From positions 1-43,145 of the forward strand of contig JAKSLL010000024.1 in assembly GCA_024401215.1 (NCBI GenBank): a stretch of DNA of 43,145 nucleotides, read 5' to 3'. Origin of the DNA: Bacteroidaceae bacterium. Its GTDB lineage: Bacteria > Bacteroidota > Bacteroidia > Bacteroidales > Bacteroidaceae. Both the position numbers and the translations under genes were made by a program. Below are positions 18,345 to 26,854 of this stretch, piece by piece. Within the stretch, counting starts at the first letter, position 1. Each line of letters starts with the position of its first letter. The notes beneath the pieces were generated by a model. It made no database searches and had not been told where the DNA came from. It saw nothing but the letters and a program-made list of their open reading frames with translations.

Positions 18345-20675
18345 ATGGAAATTCAACAGATACTTAATAATTACTTAGAAGTCTCTGAGGAGTTAGGGGA
18401 CGTTTCTGCTGTTAGTCTTATTCAAGACTTTGTTGATAAAAACTCTAATCAACGATACGAACTTCCTTTAATTGGTCAGTTCTCATCAGGTAAGTCTGCA
18501 ACTATAAATCATCTTTTAGGAAGAAATTTGCTTCCTACAAAGAGTATTGAAACGACAGCTTTTGCAACATTTATTTCGTATTCAGAAACGGAATACGCAA
18601 CGCTTGTACTTGAGGATGGTACAGTAGAAAATATTTCATTTGAAGAGATAAAGTTGTTAGACAATAATAAAGTCGTAGAAACAGGTAAGCAGATTAAATC
18701 ACTTAATATTGGTGTTAATTCAGATTTGTTAAAATCAGGCTTAACTTTTGTCGATACTCCAGGTGTTAATACAATAATTACAACACATATTGAAATAACG
18801 GAACGAATTCTTAAATCTGCTCAGTGCATAATCTATGTTGTAGCAAAGAATATAACTGACGAAGACGCTTTGATGATTCAAACAATTGAAGCTCAGAATA
18901 TTCCAGTGATATTTATTAGAACACATATTGATGATATCAAAAAAACAGAAGAGAACTGGGAAGCCACAATCCGTGAAAACGAAAAGAATATTTCAGATAA
19001 ATTAGGTCATCCAATACGTTTTTTTGCAATCTCAAATGACACATCAAGAAAGGAATTTGAAAGTAATTTTGAAATTCTTGTGACCTATTTGACAAAAGAA
19101 ATCGCATCCAATGTGAAAGAAGTGTTTGAAAAAGCTATTGTTGAAAGATTGGAACCAATAAAAGCAGAACTTGAAACAGCTATTTCAATACGTAAGAACA
19201 CTTTGATGCAGTCTATAGGCAAGTCAATACAAGACATTGAAAAGCAAAAATCACAGACTGAATCTTTGGTAAACAATTGGAGAGACAAGTTGCATGCACA
19301 ACAAACTCTTATCCAAAAAAGAGGCGATGAATTGAAGTCAGACGTTAAAAAATCAATTCGCAGTAACGCAGATGCTAAAGTTGAGGATTTTGGCATTGTC
19401 GCCAACAATTCCGAGGGAAGTGTAGAAGACTTAAATCGCATACTTAATGAGCGTCTTACAAAAGCATCATCAGCAATGAATTCTGCAGTAGAAAATCTTA
19501 TTCAAGAAGCTGCAAATTCAGTCTGCAAGCGTGTTGGTGAAGAGATGATGTCAATAGGGAGCGAATTGCAAACAATTGGCCTTGATAGTGATTGTACATT
19601 TGATATGAGTGTCGCTCGTGATTATACAGAAAGGCAAAAAAGCATAGATGAAGAATTTATGGCTAAGGTTGAACAAATAAATGAGATTAAAGAAAACGTC
19701 AACCTTCAGGAAAATCTGTCTAATCAAGCAAAAGCTGATATAGAATTGGCAATTTCAAAGGCAGAACAGGAAATTCAATCATATAAGTCAAATGTTGAAG
19801 CGATTACCAATAGTTATGAACCACAATATATTGACAGACAAAGTCAATTGGGTGCTATCGGCAGATCTATTGGGAATGTATTGGATATTGCAATGTTATT
19901 TATTCCTAGTACCGGCTGGTTGAAGGCTGGTAAATGGGTCTCTAAGATTGGTAAATCGGGAAGCACTATTCGAAAAGTTGGTGAGGCATTAGGTACAGGC
20001 GCGAAGATCCTCGCAAAGACAGATGCAGCTAAAGATGCAGCTACGCTTTTGGGCGGACTAAAGAATGCTTCGGATAGAGTGAATGGCAAAATGAAGAAGA
20101 CTAGTGTGTTCGATTACGTTTCTCTTTCTTATTGGCTTGAAAAAGCAGGTGAACAATTTGACCCTCCTACTTGTGAACTTGACACGCAATATGAACAGCA
20201 GTTTGAAACTCGTAAGAGTGAAGCAGAAGCCGTACTCAAAGATGCTCTTAAAAAGAAAATGGAAATGATTGCAAATCTTGCCATACTTAATGGTGATAAA
20301 TGGAAATCAGAACAAGAACTTGCTGAAGCCGAGAAAATGGAAAAGGCTTTAAATCGAGAAAAAGAAGCTATTAGGGCGAAGCTTGAGTCTGATAAAGTTA
20401 AGGCTATAAGAGCGTCTTTAATCTCTCAAGCTAAAAATCAATTTGAAAAGAGAATAAATGATTATGTAGTATTGTTGTCTAGTAGAACTTCTGATATGAT
20501 AGATACAGTATTCTCTTCAATCATAAATGCTGCTGATTTGAAAATCTCCACTCAGTTGAATTCTTTAACGGATCAACTCTCTGAAATAGCAAGAAATAGA
20601 GAAGAATACACTACAAACAGAGACATAAAGATTGAGCATTATAATGATCTGTTTTCAAAGCTTAAATTGCAGTAA
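18345..20675 (+). CDS. Dynamin-like GTPase 3 with a hydrophobic segment
   Basis: This 776-aa protein has G1 GQFSSGKS (44-51), G2 in IETTAF (68-73), G3 DTPG (137-140) and an atypical G4, THID (193-196), in place of NRID or TKxD. Coiled coil follows (about 265-345 and 430-490). A glycine- and hydrophobic-rich segment at about 505-560 contains LDIAMLFIPSTGWLKAGKW, then repeated GK/GA/AA residues. It could insert into or lie on a membrane, like the paddle of other bacterial dynamins. Another coiled coil ends the protein (about 615-775). It lacks the NPxRWFG patch of GTPases 1 and 2, so it is a distinct subunit rather than a third copy. It is 1 nt after GTPase 2 and 2 nt before the next gene. Confidence 0.88.
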   Translation: MEIQQILNNYLEVSEELGDVSAVSLIQDFVDKNSNQRYELPLIGQFSSGKSATINHLLGRNLLPTKSIETTAFATFISYSETEYATLVLEDGTVENISFEEIKLLDNNKVVETGKQIKSLNIGVNSDLLKSGLTFVDTPGVNTIITTHIEITERILKSAQCIIYVVAKNITDEDALMIQTIEAQNIPVIFIRTHIDDIKKTEENWEATIRENEKNISDKLGHPIRFFAISNDTSRKEFESNFEILVTYLTKEIASNVKEVFEKAIVERLEPIKAELETAISIRKNTLMQSIGKSIQDIEKQKSQTESLVNNWRDKLHAQQTLIQKRGDELKSDVKKSIRSNADAKVEDFGIVANNSEGSVEDLNRILNERLTKASSAMNSAVENLIQEAANSVCKRVGEEMMSIGSELQTIGLDSDCTFDMSVARDYTERQKSIDEEFMAKVEQINEIKENVNLQENLSNQAKADIELAISKAEQEIQSYKSNVEAITNSYEPQYIDRQSQLGAIGRSIGNVLDIAMLFIPSTGWLKAGKWVSKIGKSGSTIRKVGEALGTGAKILAKTDAAKDAATLLGGLKNASDRVNGKMKKTSVFDYVSLSYWLEKAGEQFDPPTCELDTQYEQQFETRKSEAEAVLKDALKKKMEMIANLAILNGDKWKSEQELAEAEKMEKALNREKEAIRAKLESDKVKAIRASLISQAKNQFEKRINDYVVLLSSRTSDMIDTVFSSIINAADLKISTQLNSLTDQLSEIARNREEYTTNRDIKIEHYNDLFSKLKLQ

Positions 20676-20677
20676 GT

Positions 20678-21652
20678 ATGACGTTACCAGAGGAAATAAT
20701 TTATAAAAGAGAACTTTTAATGTTTATAGGTGTGGAAAACCATTCCACACCTTATAATCCATGTCTCTATAATAAATTATGGGCTATTCCTGACAACATT
20801 CCACATAAAGATGTTTTAATAATACCCATACAAGGATTAGATTCTCCTTATTTACTTTTGGAAAACCAGGTGATGTGTTTTGGAAGATTGCTATGGATTC
20901 TCTATGTAGAGTCTTCTTTTCTAAATCATAATGTTATATTATTTGATTCGTTTCCCCAAACTGATGAAAACACTTATTTTATAGAGGAAACATTGTCTTT
21001 TTTGGGAAAATGTAATTGTTCTTGTGTTACTGTTTGCGATATTGGTATTTATAAGTCTCGATCTTTTGTTAATTTATTGAATTCTGCAATATCATCTTTA
21101 TGTACTCATAATATTTCTGTATGTTTAGCTACAATTTTAGGGTATAATTCTAGAGGGTATACAGATATAGAAACAGGAAAAGAAAATACAATTTACAATA
21201 AAAATTATTATTTACAACCGAGCATAGAGGTGTCAATACAGAGTGACAAATTTGAATTTATTCAGATTGATAACAAGTTCACTCTAGATGATATGTATAA
21301 ATTATGTAGTTTAACCAAAAATCCTGCAGATACAACGTTTCAGTTCATTAAAAAGAAAGCTGCTCCATATGAGAGTACCCTAAAGCCTCTTGTTGATTCA
21401 GGCGCTCTAAAATTGATATTAACAAGTTTCAATAAGAGTGATACTTTTGACTTCGTGTCGTTTACTGAATATTTGTCAAAAATAGGATTTAAGGGTGAGT
21501 TGATAGATAGTCAGTGGAATGTCGTCTATGAAAAAATGTGTAGCAGTATTAGAAATTCTAAAATCGAAGACAGAGAATTGATCGTACAAGAACTTATATC
21601 AGAGATAATAAAAAATATTAATTCAACAATTAGTTTAGTTAAATCCATATGA
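20678..21652 (+). CDS. Unknown protein of the dynamin operon
   Basis: This 324-aa protein matches no family that I recognise. It starts 2 nt after GTPase 3 and overlaps the next gene by 4 nt (ATGA), so it is surely translated as part of the operon. It is unusually rich in Cys for a cytosolic protein (for example GKCNCSCVTVCDIG at about 109-122), in aromatic residues and in Asn. It has no signal peptide and no nucleotide-binding loop. Alternating hydrophobic strands in the first 170 residues (VLIIPIQG, HNVILFDSF, CVTVCDIGIY, ISVCLATILGY) suggest an alpha/beta fold. The C-terminal part is helical. The gene is strongly A/T-rich. A specificity, sensor or effector subunit of the GTPase complex is possible but unsupported by motif. 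Confidence 0.8.
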   Translation: MTLPEEIIYKRELLMFIGVENHSTPYNPCLYNKLWAIPDNIPHKDVLIIPIQGLDSPYLLLENQVMCFGRLLWILYVESSFLNHNVILFDSFPQTDENTYFIEETLSFLGKCNCSCVTVCDIGIYKSRSFVNLLNSAISSLCTHNISVCLATILGYNSRGYTDIETGKENTIYNKNYYLQPSIEVSIQSDKFEFIQIDNKFTLDDMYKLCSLTKNPADTTFQFIKKKAAPYESTLKPLVDSGALKLILTSFNKSDTFDFVSFTEYLSKIGFKGELIDSQWNVVYEKMCSSIRNSKIEDRELIVQELISEIIKNINSTISLVKSI

Positions 21653-22695
21653 AAAAATCAATTATACTTGCAATCCTTGTTGCTGTCGTTTTTTTAGGAC
21701 TTGCTTTTTTTGAGTTTGTTCCAATGTATATTAGTGTGACCATATCTATTTGTGCGTTTATAACTTATCTTTCAACGTCTATAATTGCAGGCATTACAGC
21801 ATTACAAGAAACTATAAAAAATGAACAAAAAAACACTGTTGAAAGCATACTAAAACCGATAGGATCAATCATCAATAAATTAGATGTTTTAGTCCAAAAG
21901 ACTGAAAATATTAAACTCCAAAACGATTCTCTGCTTGTCCAAGTAGAAGAGAGTTCAAAGAATGTCGAGAATGTGATAAATGAACATAGTAGACAGTCTA
22001 ACAAGATTTTATCTGAGATTAATTCTCAAACAAACTTAAATATTCAAAGAATCGAGGAGGTGTCTAATTCATTAAAAGCATCTCTTTCAAATGCAACGAC
22101 AGAGATATCCAAATTCAATGAGTGTGTAAATCAAAATAGTAAAGAAACAAGAGATGCAATAAATGGATTTAAAACTATTGTAGAAAGGAGTTCTGATGAG
22201 TTTAGTAAGGCAATAGCTGACACCATTCATGATATGTCAACAAGCATAGGCACCTTTATGTCTAAGATTTTGGAATTGGAAAATATTGTCAATTCATACA
22301 CGAACGCATCAAATTCGCTTAAGGAAAGTAATGAAAAAACATGTTCTATTATTTCTGATTTAATTGGAAAGTTAAATGATTCTACTAACAATATTTTGCG
22401 TGGAAATCGTCAATTTGTGGAAGAGTTAAAAGAACTAACCTCAGATAATATCGAAGTACTCAAGAATACTTTACAGAATAATATTACGGAACAAACAGAT
22501 TCTCTAACTGAAAATGTAGAGGATTTACAAACAAGTATTAAAAATCTATCAAGAACCCTCTCTGTAAACCTCGAAAAGCTGGGGGTAGATGTTGATGCAA
22601 TATGCGCTTCTGTAGATGATATGAAACAAATGTCTCAGAATGTAGAAACATCTGACAAAGAGTTGCTCGCGAAGATCCTGAAATTAAATAAGTAA
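21649..22695 (+). CDS. Membrane-anchored coiled-coil protein of the dynamin operon
   Basis: This 348-aa protein begins with two adjacent hydrophobic segments: IILAILVAVVFLGLAFF (about 5-21) and MYISVTISICAFITYLS (about 26-42). Nearly 300 residues of heptad-like helix follow, rich in Asn, Ser, Glu, Lys, Ile and Leu, with no cysteine-rich or catalytic region. It looks like an inner-membrane anchor with a long cytoplasmic rod, comparable in general form to chemoreceptor- or RmuC-like coiled coils. I see no methylation or nuclease motif. Its ATG overlaps the stop of the preceding gene. The obvious inference is that it recruits the soluble GTPases to the membrane or forms a membrane-bound scaffold for them. 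Confidence 0.82.
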   Translation: MKKSIILAILVAVVFLGLAFFEFVPMYISVTISICAFITYLSTSIIAGITALQETIKNEQKNTVESILKPIGSIINKLDVLVQKTENIKLQNDSLLVQVEESSKNVENVINEHSRQSNKILSEINSQTNLNIQRIEEVSNSLKASLSNATTEISKFNECVNQNSKETRDAINGFKTIVERSSDEFSKAIADTIHDMSTSIGTFMSKILELENIVNSYTNASNSLKESNEKTCSIISDLIGKLNDSTNNILRGNRQFVEELKELTSDNIEVLKNTLQNNITEQTDSLTENVEDLQTSIKNLSRTLSVNLEKLGVDVDAICASVDDMKQMSQNVETSDKELLAKILKLNK

Positions 22696-22705
22696 TAAGT
22701 TTTTT

Positions 22706-23026
22706 ATGGATTATTGGAAAGAACTTAATAATTTTGAATCAATGATGCAAGAGGGTATTAACACTTACAATGTATGGGAGCTAAAATCATGTGCAGATAT
22801 TTGTTCGTCATTAATTGCAAATTCCAAATATGCAATGTGTGTTGGGAGAACAAATCGTGCTTGGGCATTATTACTAATGGCAAGATCGCATTGGAAAACT
22901 AATAATAGATGAAATGCTAAATTAGAGATTTTACATATTGATATTCCAAAAACAAAGCTGTTCAAATTGACTCCATCGTCCATTTCAGGGGCCAATCGTA
23001 ACGATTTCGTAATAGTGAAGTATTAA
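22706..23026 (+). pseudogene. Short reading frame interrupted by an in-frame TGA
   Basis: An ATG 10 nt after the coiled-coil gene opens a 68-codon frame (MDYWKELNNF to HWKTNNR) that stops at TGA, 22910-22912. The same frame then stays open for another 37 codons (NAKLEILHID to NDFVIVKY) and ends at TAA, 23024-23026. Both parts have ordinary amino-acid content, and the region is not covered by a better frame. The simplest reading is a roughly 106-codon gene broken by a nonsense mutation, or a functional 68-aa protein with a chance extension. Stop-codon readthrough is a less likely option. No domain is recognised. By position it is the last cistron of the dynamin operon. Confidence 0.5.
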
Positions 23027-23127
23027 CTTCGGAAGATTTTGCTGGTATTTTTTAGATAAGCTAGGAAAAACAATCGAAATATACTCATAAACAATATTGA
23101 ATAGATACTTACTTAATTGATTTGATT

Positions 23128-24129
23128 ATGAAAGAAACCGAATTCTTGGGAAATATCTTTAATGATTTTGGATTAGAAAAGACTCCATTAAATCCTCCTT
23201 TGCAACACATGAAATCTCTGATTGATGATTACTGTGGTGAACCGAATTATAATTGGGGGGAGCTCATTGGCATTTTCACGGCTTTCATAAAGGTTGTTAT
23301 TAAGAAATGTACGGATCCTGAGGTGTTGGTGGAGTTGATGAACCCGAATGGCGTGTTCTCAATTCCGGAGGCACCAAAGTTGATAATGAATGTTGTTAGA
23401 CGAAACATTGAGAAGGCCGAGGAGCAGCGTTCAATGATACATGGTGTACTGAGGAGCAATAGTCTGTATATGGAGGCGGCATATATTGCTAAGGATGTTT
23501 ATTCAAAGCAAGGAAGAAGATTGACAGGCGGCTGGGCAAGATCCAATGAGTTCCCTGAAATAACTTATTGGGATAAAGACAATACGGGTCTGGTATCTGC
23601 CTTGTATCACAGAATGAATGGTGGCAAGGATGAGTATATCTATGCAACGGCAGGAACGGATCCCGTAAACTCTCGTGACTGGCAAAATAATTTCTATCAA
23701 GTATGTGGCGATTCTTATCAATATGATTTGGCTTTGAAGAATGCCGTTACATTGTGTAGAAAAATCAAAGCGAAAGGGGGGACGCTAATGTTTGTCGGTC
23801 ATTCATTAGGTGGCGGATTGGCTACTAATAATGCTTTGGCTACTAATTGCCGAGCTATTGTATTCAACCCTTCTGGTCTGAGTGAGGAAACTAAGGCAAA
23901 GAATAAAATTGTTGTTTCTGATCATGGCATTTCAAGGTTGGTGGAGGTTGTTCTGTCTGACAATGATGTGCTTAATCTTCTGCAAGATATGATGCAAGAG
24001 TTTCCTGCCATCAAGAAGATTGTTCCTGCTTCGCAGGGGAAAAGGTATTATCTAAAAACCAGTGACATAAGTATGCCTTTCAGCCACACTATGGATAGTG
24101 TGATTGATATGATGAAGAGGCTGTGCTAA
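23128..24129 (+). CDS. Class-3 lipase-like alpha/beta hydrolase
   Basis: This 333-aa protein is started at ATG 23128; a TTG two codons earlier is less likely. The nucleophile elbow is GHSLGG with S226. H320 in FSHTMD is a good catalytic His, and D280 in SDNDVLN is the likely acid. The segment GTDPVNSRDWQNNF (176-189) resembles the region after the oxyanion strand in Lipase_3 enzymes. There is no signal peptide or membrane segment, so it acts in the cytosol or at the inner face of the membrane. The substrate is probably a lipid or phospholipid ester but is unproven. It begins about 100 bp after the dynamin operon on the same strand. Placing a lipid hydrolase beside membrane-remodelling GTPases makes an effector role worth testing. 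An unrelated housekeeping lipase remains possible. Confidence 0.8.
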   Translation: MKETEFLGNIFNDFGLEKTPLNPPLQHMKSLIDDYCGEPNYNWGELIGIFTAFIKVVIKKCTDPEVLVELMNPNGVFSIPEAPKLIMNVVRRNIEKAEEQRSMIHGVLRSNSLYMEAAYIAKDVYSKQGRRLTGGWARSNEFPEITYWDKDNTGLVSALYHRMNGGKDEYIYATAGTDPVNSRDWQNNFYQVCGDSYQYDLALKNAVTLCRKIKAKGGTLMFVGHSLGGGLATNNALATNCRAIVFNPSGLSEETKAKNKIVVSDHGISRLVEVVLSDNDVLNLLQDMMQEFPAIKKIVPASQGKRYYLKTSDISMPFSHTMDSVIDMMKRLC

Positions 24130-24286
24130 GGGTTGTCACAATATGACTATTAGATGAATTAACTGTGGTTGGTTGATGTTGTGTTCTCTTTTTTAATTAT
24201 TAAAGTCTTTGATGACGATGATAAGAAAGAAGAGGAAGGGAAAAAGACGAAGAGGAAAAGAAATAACACTATATTTTGATTAGGAT

Positions 24287-24694
24287 ATGCAGAAATCAAC
24301 ACTTGAATTTTCCCATAACGCTCGAACTGTCTATACAGCGGTCAAACATCTCTTTGAGATGAAGAGAACCAAGTTCTCAAGCGTTAAGTACAACGATGAT
24401 TTATTCATTGTTGAGGCTCGTCATGGTGCATGGCTGTCGCCTTTCACAGAGGATGTGAAGATAAAGGTGGTGGCGACAAGCAGTCGTGCATGCAAGGTGA
24501 CCATTGAGTCAAGTTCGCGGTCATGGCTCAACTTGCTCAACTTTGGAGCTAACAAGGACAACATCTCCGATCTCAGCGATTACATCAACAATGAGGTGTA
24601 CAAATTATGCCAGCCAGGTGAAATTCCTATGGCGAATCAAAAGAATGACCATTCGACGATAAGAATTGTTCCGCCAACAATTAGATATGAGTAA
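24287..24694 (+). CDS. Small conserved-looking protein, unknown
   Basis: This 135-aa protein is not recognised. The first 110 residues alternate hydrophobic and polar residues in short strands (FSSVKYNDDLFIVEARHG, then VKIKVVATSSRACKVTIESS) and end in a helix (ISDLSDYINNEVYKL). This suggests an alpha+beta fold such as a small SRPBCC-like or lipid-binding domain, but that is only a shape argument. The tail (about 112-135) is polar and likely disordered. There is no signal peptide. It lies 157 bp after the lipase gene behind an A/G-rich stretch. Co-transcription with the lipase is possible. The 290 bp after it hold only the promoter of the next gene. Confidence 0.6.
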   Translation: MQKSTLEFSHNARTVYTAVKHLFEMKRTKFSSVKYNDDLFIVEARHGAWLSPFTEDVKIKVVATSSRACKVTIESSSRSWLNLLNFGANKDNISDLSDYINNEVYKLCQPGEIPMANQKNDHSTIRIVPPTIRYE

Positions 24695-24926
24695 TGTGTT
24701 TTTGGACTTCATAATAAAGGTGCCCTCAAGACAAAGACCACAAACAGACGATTAACAGGAATTCCTCTAACTCATTGTAAACCATTGTACTTAATGCTAC
24801 CTTATTCATGAGAACAAAATAGTCTGAAATACAAGCCAAATCCTCTGAAATCATTATCTCGCCATTACTAAGCAGATTGAGGTGTAAAAAACAGGGATTT
24901 TTGCGCCATAGTTCATGAAAAAAATG

Positions 24927-24934
24927 TAACTTTG
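24927..24934 (+). promoter_or_regulatory. Putative -7 element (TAACTTTG)
   Basis: TAACTTTG at 24927-24934 lies 50 bp before the ATG at 24985. It excludes the GTG at 24934 as a start codon, because the -7 box itself overlaps it. TTTG at 24900-24903 is a possible -33 with 23-nt spacing, slightly long. Confidence 0.6.
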
Positions 24935-24984
24935 TGCTCAAGAGTGTTTTCTCGCTCGGATTTCACAACTTAGAAATTATCAAT

Positions 24985-26625
24985 ATGGGCACATACATTG
25001 ACAAAGGCAACCTTGCTTTCAAAAAGATTCTGAGAAGCAATTACGTTGACAAGACCAGTTTTATTGCGAGGGTTAATTCCACTATCGACACAGAGCGACA
25101 ATATATCTGTGCCACCCGTTGTCGTAGGTTCGGAAAGTCTATGATGGCAAAGACTCTATGTGCTTACTACGACAAATCGTGTGATTCGCGTGAACTGTTC
25201 AAGGGGTTGGCAATCGAAAAGGATCCTTCTTTTGAGGAGCACCTTAACAAGTATAATGTGCTTTATCTGGATGTGACCTCTTTTACAGCCAATACCCAAT
25301 TTCATGGACATGTCACAAGGAGCATCAATGAAGCTATGACAGAAGAGCTTAGAGAAAAGTTCTCTAATGTCAGATTTAAGGATGAAGCCGATTTAATGGG
25401 ATGCCTCCAAGATGTATTCAATCAGACAGGCGAACGTTTCTACTTCATTATTGATGAGTGGGATGCTATATGTCGTGAGTTCCCCGAAAGACGCAAGTTC
25501 AAGGATTCTCCGTCATCAGTAGAACCTACGGAGATGGACGAATACGTCATGTTCCTGCGCAGATTGTTCAAATCACAAGGGTCTGACGAAATTTTTGTAG
25601 GTGTTTATCTCACAGGCATTCTGCCTATGGTGAAGTTCAACACAGAGTCAGCGTTGAACAATTTTGACGAGTATTCCATGGTGCAGCCTTTTGCGGCAGC
25701 AGGCAGTTTTGGTTTTACAAGCGATGAGGTGAAAGCGCTGTGCGAGCAGCATAACATGGACTTTGATGAACTTGCTGCATGGTATGATGGCTACCAGATT
25801 GGCGATGAACCTTCTATGTTCAATCCGAGCTCAGTCATGAAAGCCATAAGCGCAAGGAGATGCAGCAGCTATTGGGCAGCAACAGGAGCATACGACAGAG
25901 TGACAAAGTACATCAACCTTAATTATGATGGGTTGAGAGATGAAGTTATAAAGATGCTGGGAGGTGGACGATGCTCTGTCGAAACCACAAGTTTTGGCAA
26001 TGACATGTCTGTGGTCAAGTCGAAAGACGATGTGCTCACAGTGCTGATTCACCTCGGTTATCTCGCCTACGATGATAAAACCAAGAAATGCTACATTCCA
26101 AACAAAGAGGTGGCAGGAGAATGGATAAATGCTGTCAAGGATAATCAATGGATGGAAATTGTTAACACCATTCAATCGTCAGAGAATCTGTTGAATCATA
26201 CACTCTCTGGTGATGCTGAGATGGTTGCAAAGGCAATTGATGCCGCACACGTTGAGAATACCAGCATACTCTCCTATAATGATGAAAATTCCCTGTCTTG
26301 TGTTCTCTCCATTGCCTATATATACGCAAAGAACGAGTACATCATTCATCGTGAACTTGCAACAGGCAAGGGCTTTGCAGACCTCGTGTTTATTCCTCGC
26401 AAGTTCAGCAACAAACCTGCAATGGTTGTTGAGTTGAAATGCGATAAGGATGCTGTTGCTGCCATTGATCAGATAAAGCAGAAGAACTATCCTGCCAAGG
26501 TTGCTGAGTATCTTGATTCACGTCCAATGGGGGAGGGCAGTGGAAATGAAATACTCCTTGTAGGCATCAACTACGACAAGGAGTCAAAGACGCATTCCTG
26601 CATCATTGAGAAATACCAGAAATAA
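24985..26625 (+). CDS. AAA-ATPase-like protein with PD-(D/E)XK C-terminus
   Basis: This 546-aa protein belongs to the family common in Bacteroidota that joins an AAA-ATPase_like domain to a PD-(D/E)XK nuclease-like domain. The N-terminal signature is Y-x-DKTSFI (20-27), followed by the P-loop variant RCRRFGKS (45-52). A Walker B-type FYFIIDEWD follows at about 154-162. The C-terminal nuclease-like core has GKGFADLVF and then VVELKCD (about 466-486), giving the D...E-x-K pattern. I start at ATG 24985, as the promoter box requires. These genes are often multicopy and of unknown function, and roles in mobile-element biology or defence have been guessed. It closes the accessory island just before repeat C2. 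Confidence 0.88.
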   Translation: MGTYIDKGNLAFKKILRSNYVDKTSFIARVNSTIDTERQYICATRCRRFGKSMMAKTLCAYYDKSCDSRELFKGLAIEKDPSFEEHLNKYNVLYLDVTSFTANTQFHGHVTRSINEAMTEELREKFSNVRFKDEADLMGCLQDVFNQTGERFYFIIDEWDAICREFPERRKFKDSPSSVEPTEMDEYVMFLRRLFKSQGSDEIFVGVYLTGILPMVKFNTESALNNFDEYSMVQPFAAAGSFGFTSDEVKALCEQHNMDFDELAAWYDGYQIGDEPSMFNPSSVMKAISARRCSSYWAATGAYDRVTKYINLNYDGLRDEVIKMLGGGRCSVETTSFGNDMSVVKSKDDVLTVLIHLGYLAYDDKTKKCYIPNKEVAGEWINAVKDNQWMEIVNTIQSSENLLNHTLSGDAEMVAKAIDAAHVENTSILSYNDENSLSCVLSIAYIYAKNEYIIHRELATGKGFADLVFIPRKFSNKPAMVVELKCDKDAVAAIDQIKQKNYPAKVAEYLDSRPMGEGSGNEILLVGINYDKESKTHSCIIEKYQK

Positions 26626-26653
26626 TTTATACAAGTTTCGCTCCACTTGTTGT

Positions 26654-26805
26654 GGAGTTAAAGGGTAGTTAAAGAGAAGTTAAAGGGTAGTTAAAGTGAC
26701 AAATGTCTGACATGGCAAACGTCTCTTTAACTCCGAGCGAAGCGATAACTCCTCTTTAACTCCACTTTAACTCCCCAAAACGAGCAAGTCGCAAAGCGAA
26801 AGTTG
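26654..26805. repeat. Intergenic repeat C, copy 2 (inverted relative to copy 1)
   Basis: The segment reads GGAGTTAAAGGGTAGTTAAAG and so on, through AGTGACAAATGTCTGACATG, GGCAAACGTCTCTTTAACTC and GCGAAGCGATAACTCC, and ends GCGAAAGTTG. Read backwards, it follows the same order of words as 7480-7620, with one extra TTTAACTCC unit. The two copies face each other across about 19 kb that holds the MoxR, dynamin and lipase genes. The 26626-26854 gap holds nothing else. Confidence 0.78.
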
Positions 26806-26854
26806 AATGATTTATAGAACACCCATCAAGTGATTCGTATTGGAGTCAACTGCA

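Noticed and set aside
24934-24984. Upstream GTG start for the AAA/PD-(D/E)XK protein
   Set aside because: The GTG overlaps a TAACTTTG -7 box. The ATG at 24985 starts with the family's usual N-terminus.
13661-26625. Prophage or integrative element
   Set aside because: No integrase, relaxase, phage structural or replication genes, and no attachment-site duplication, were found. The block is better described as a genomic island of unknown origin.
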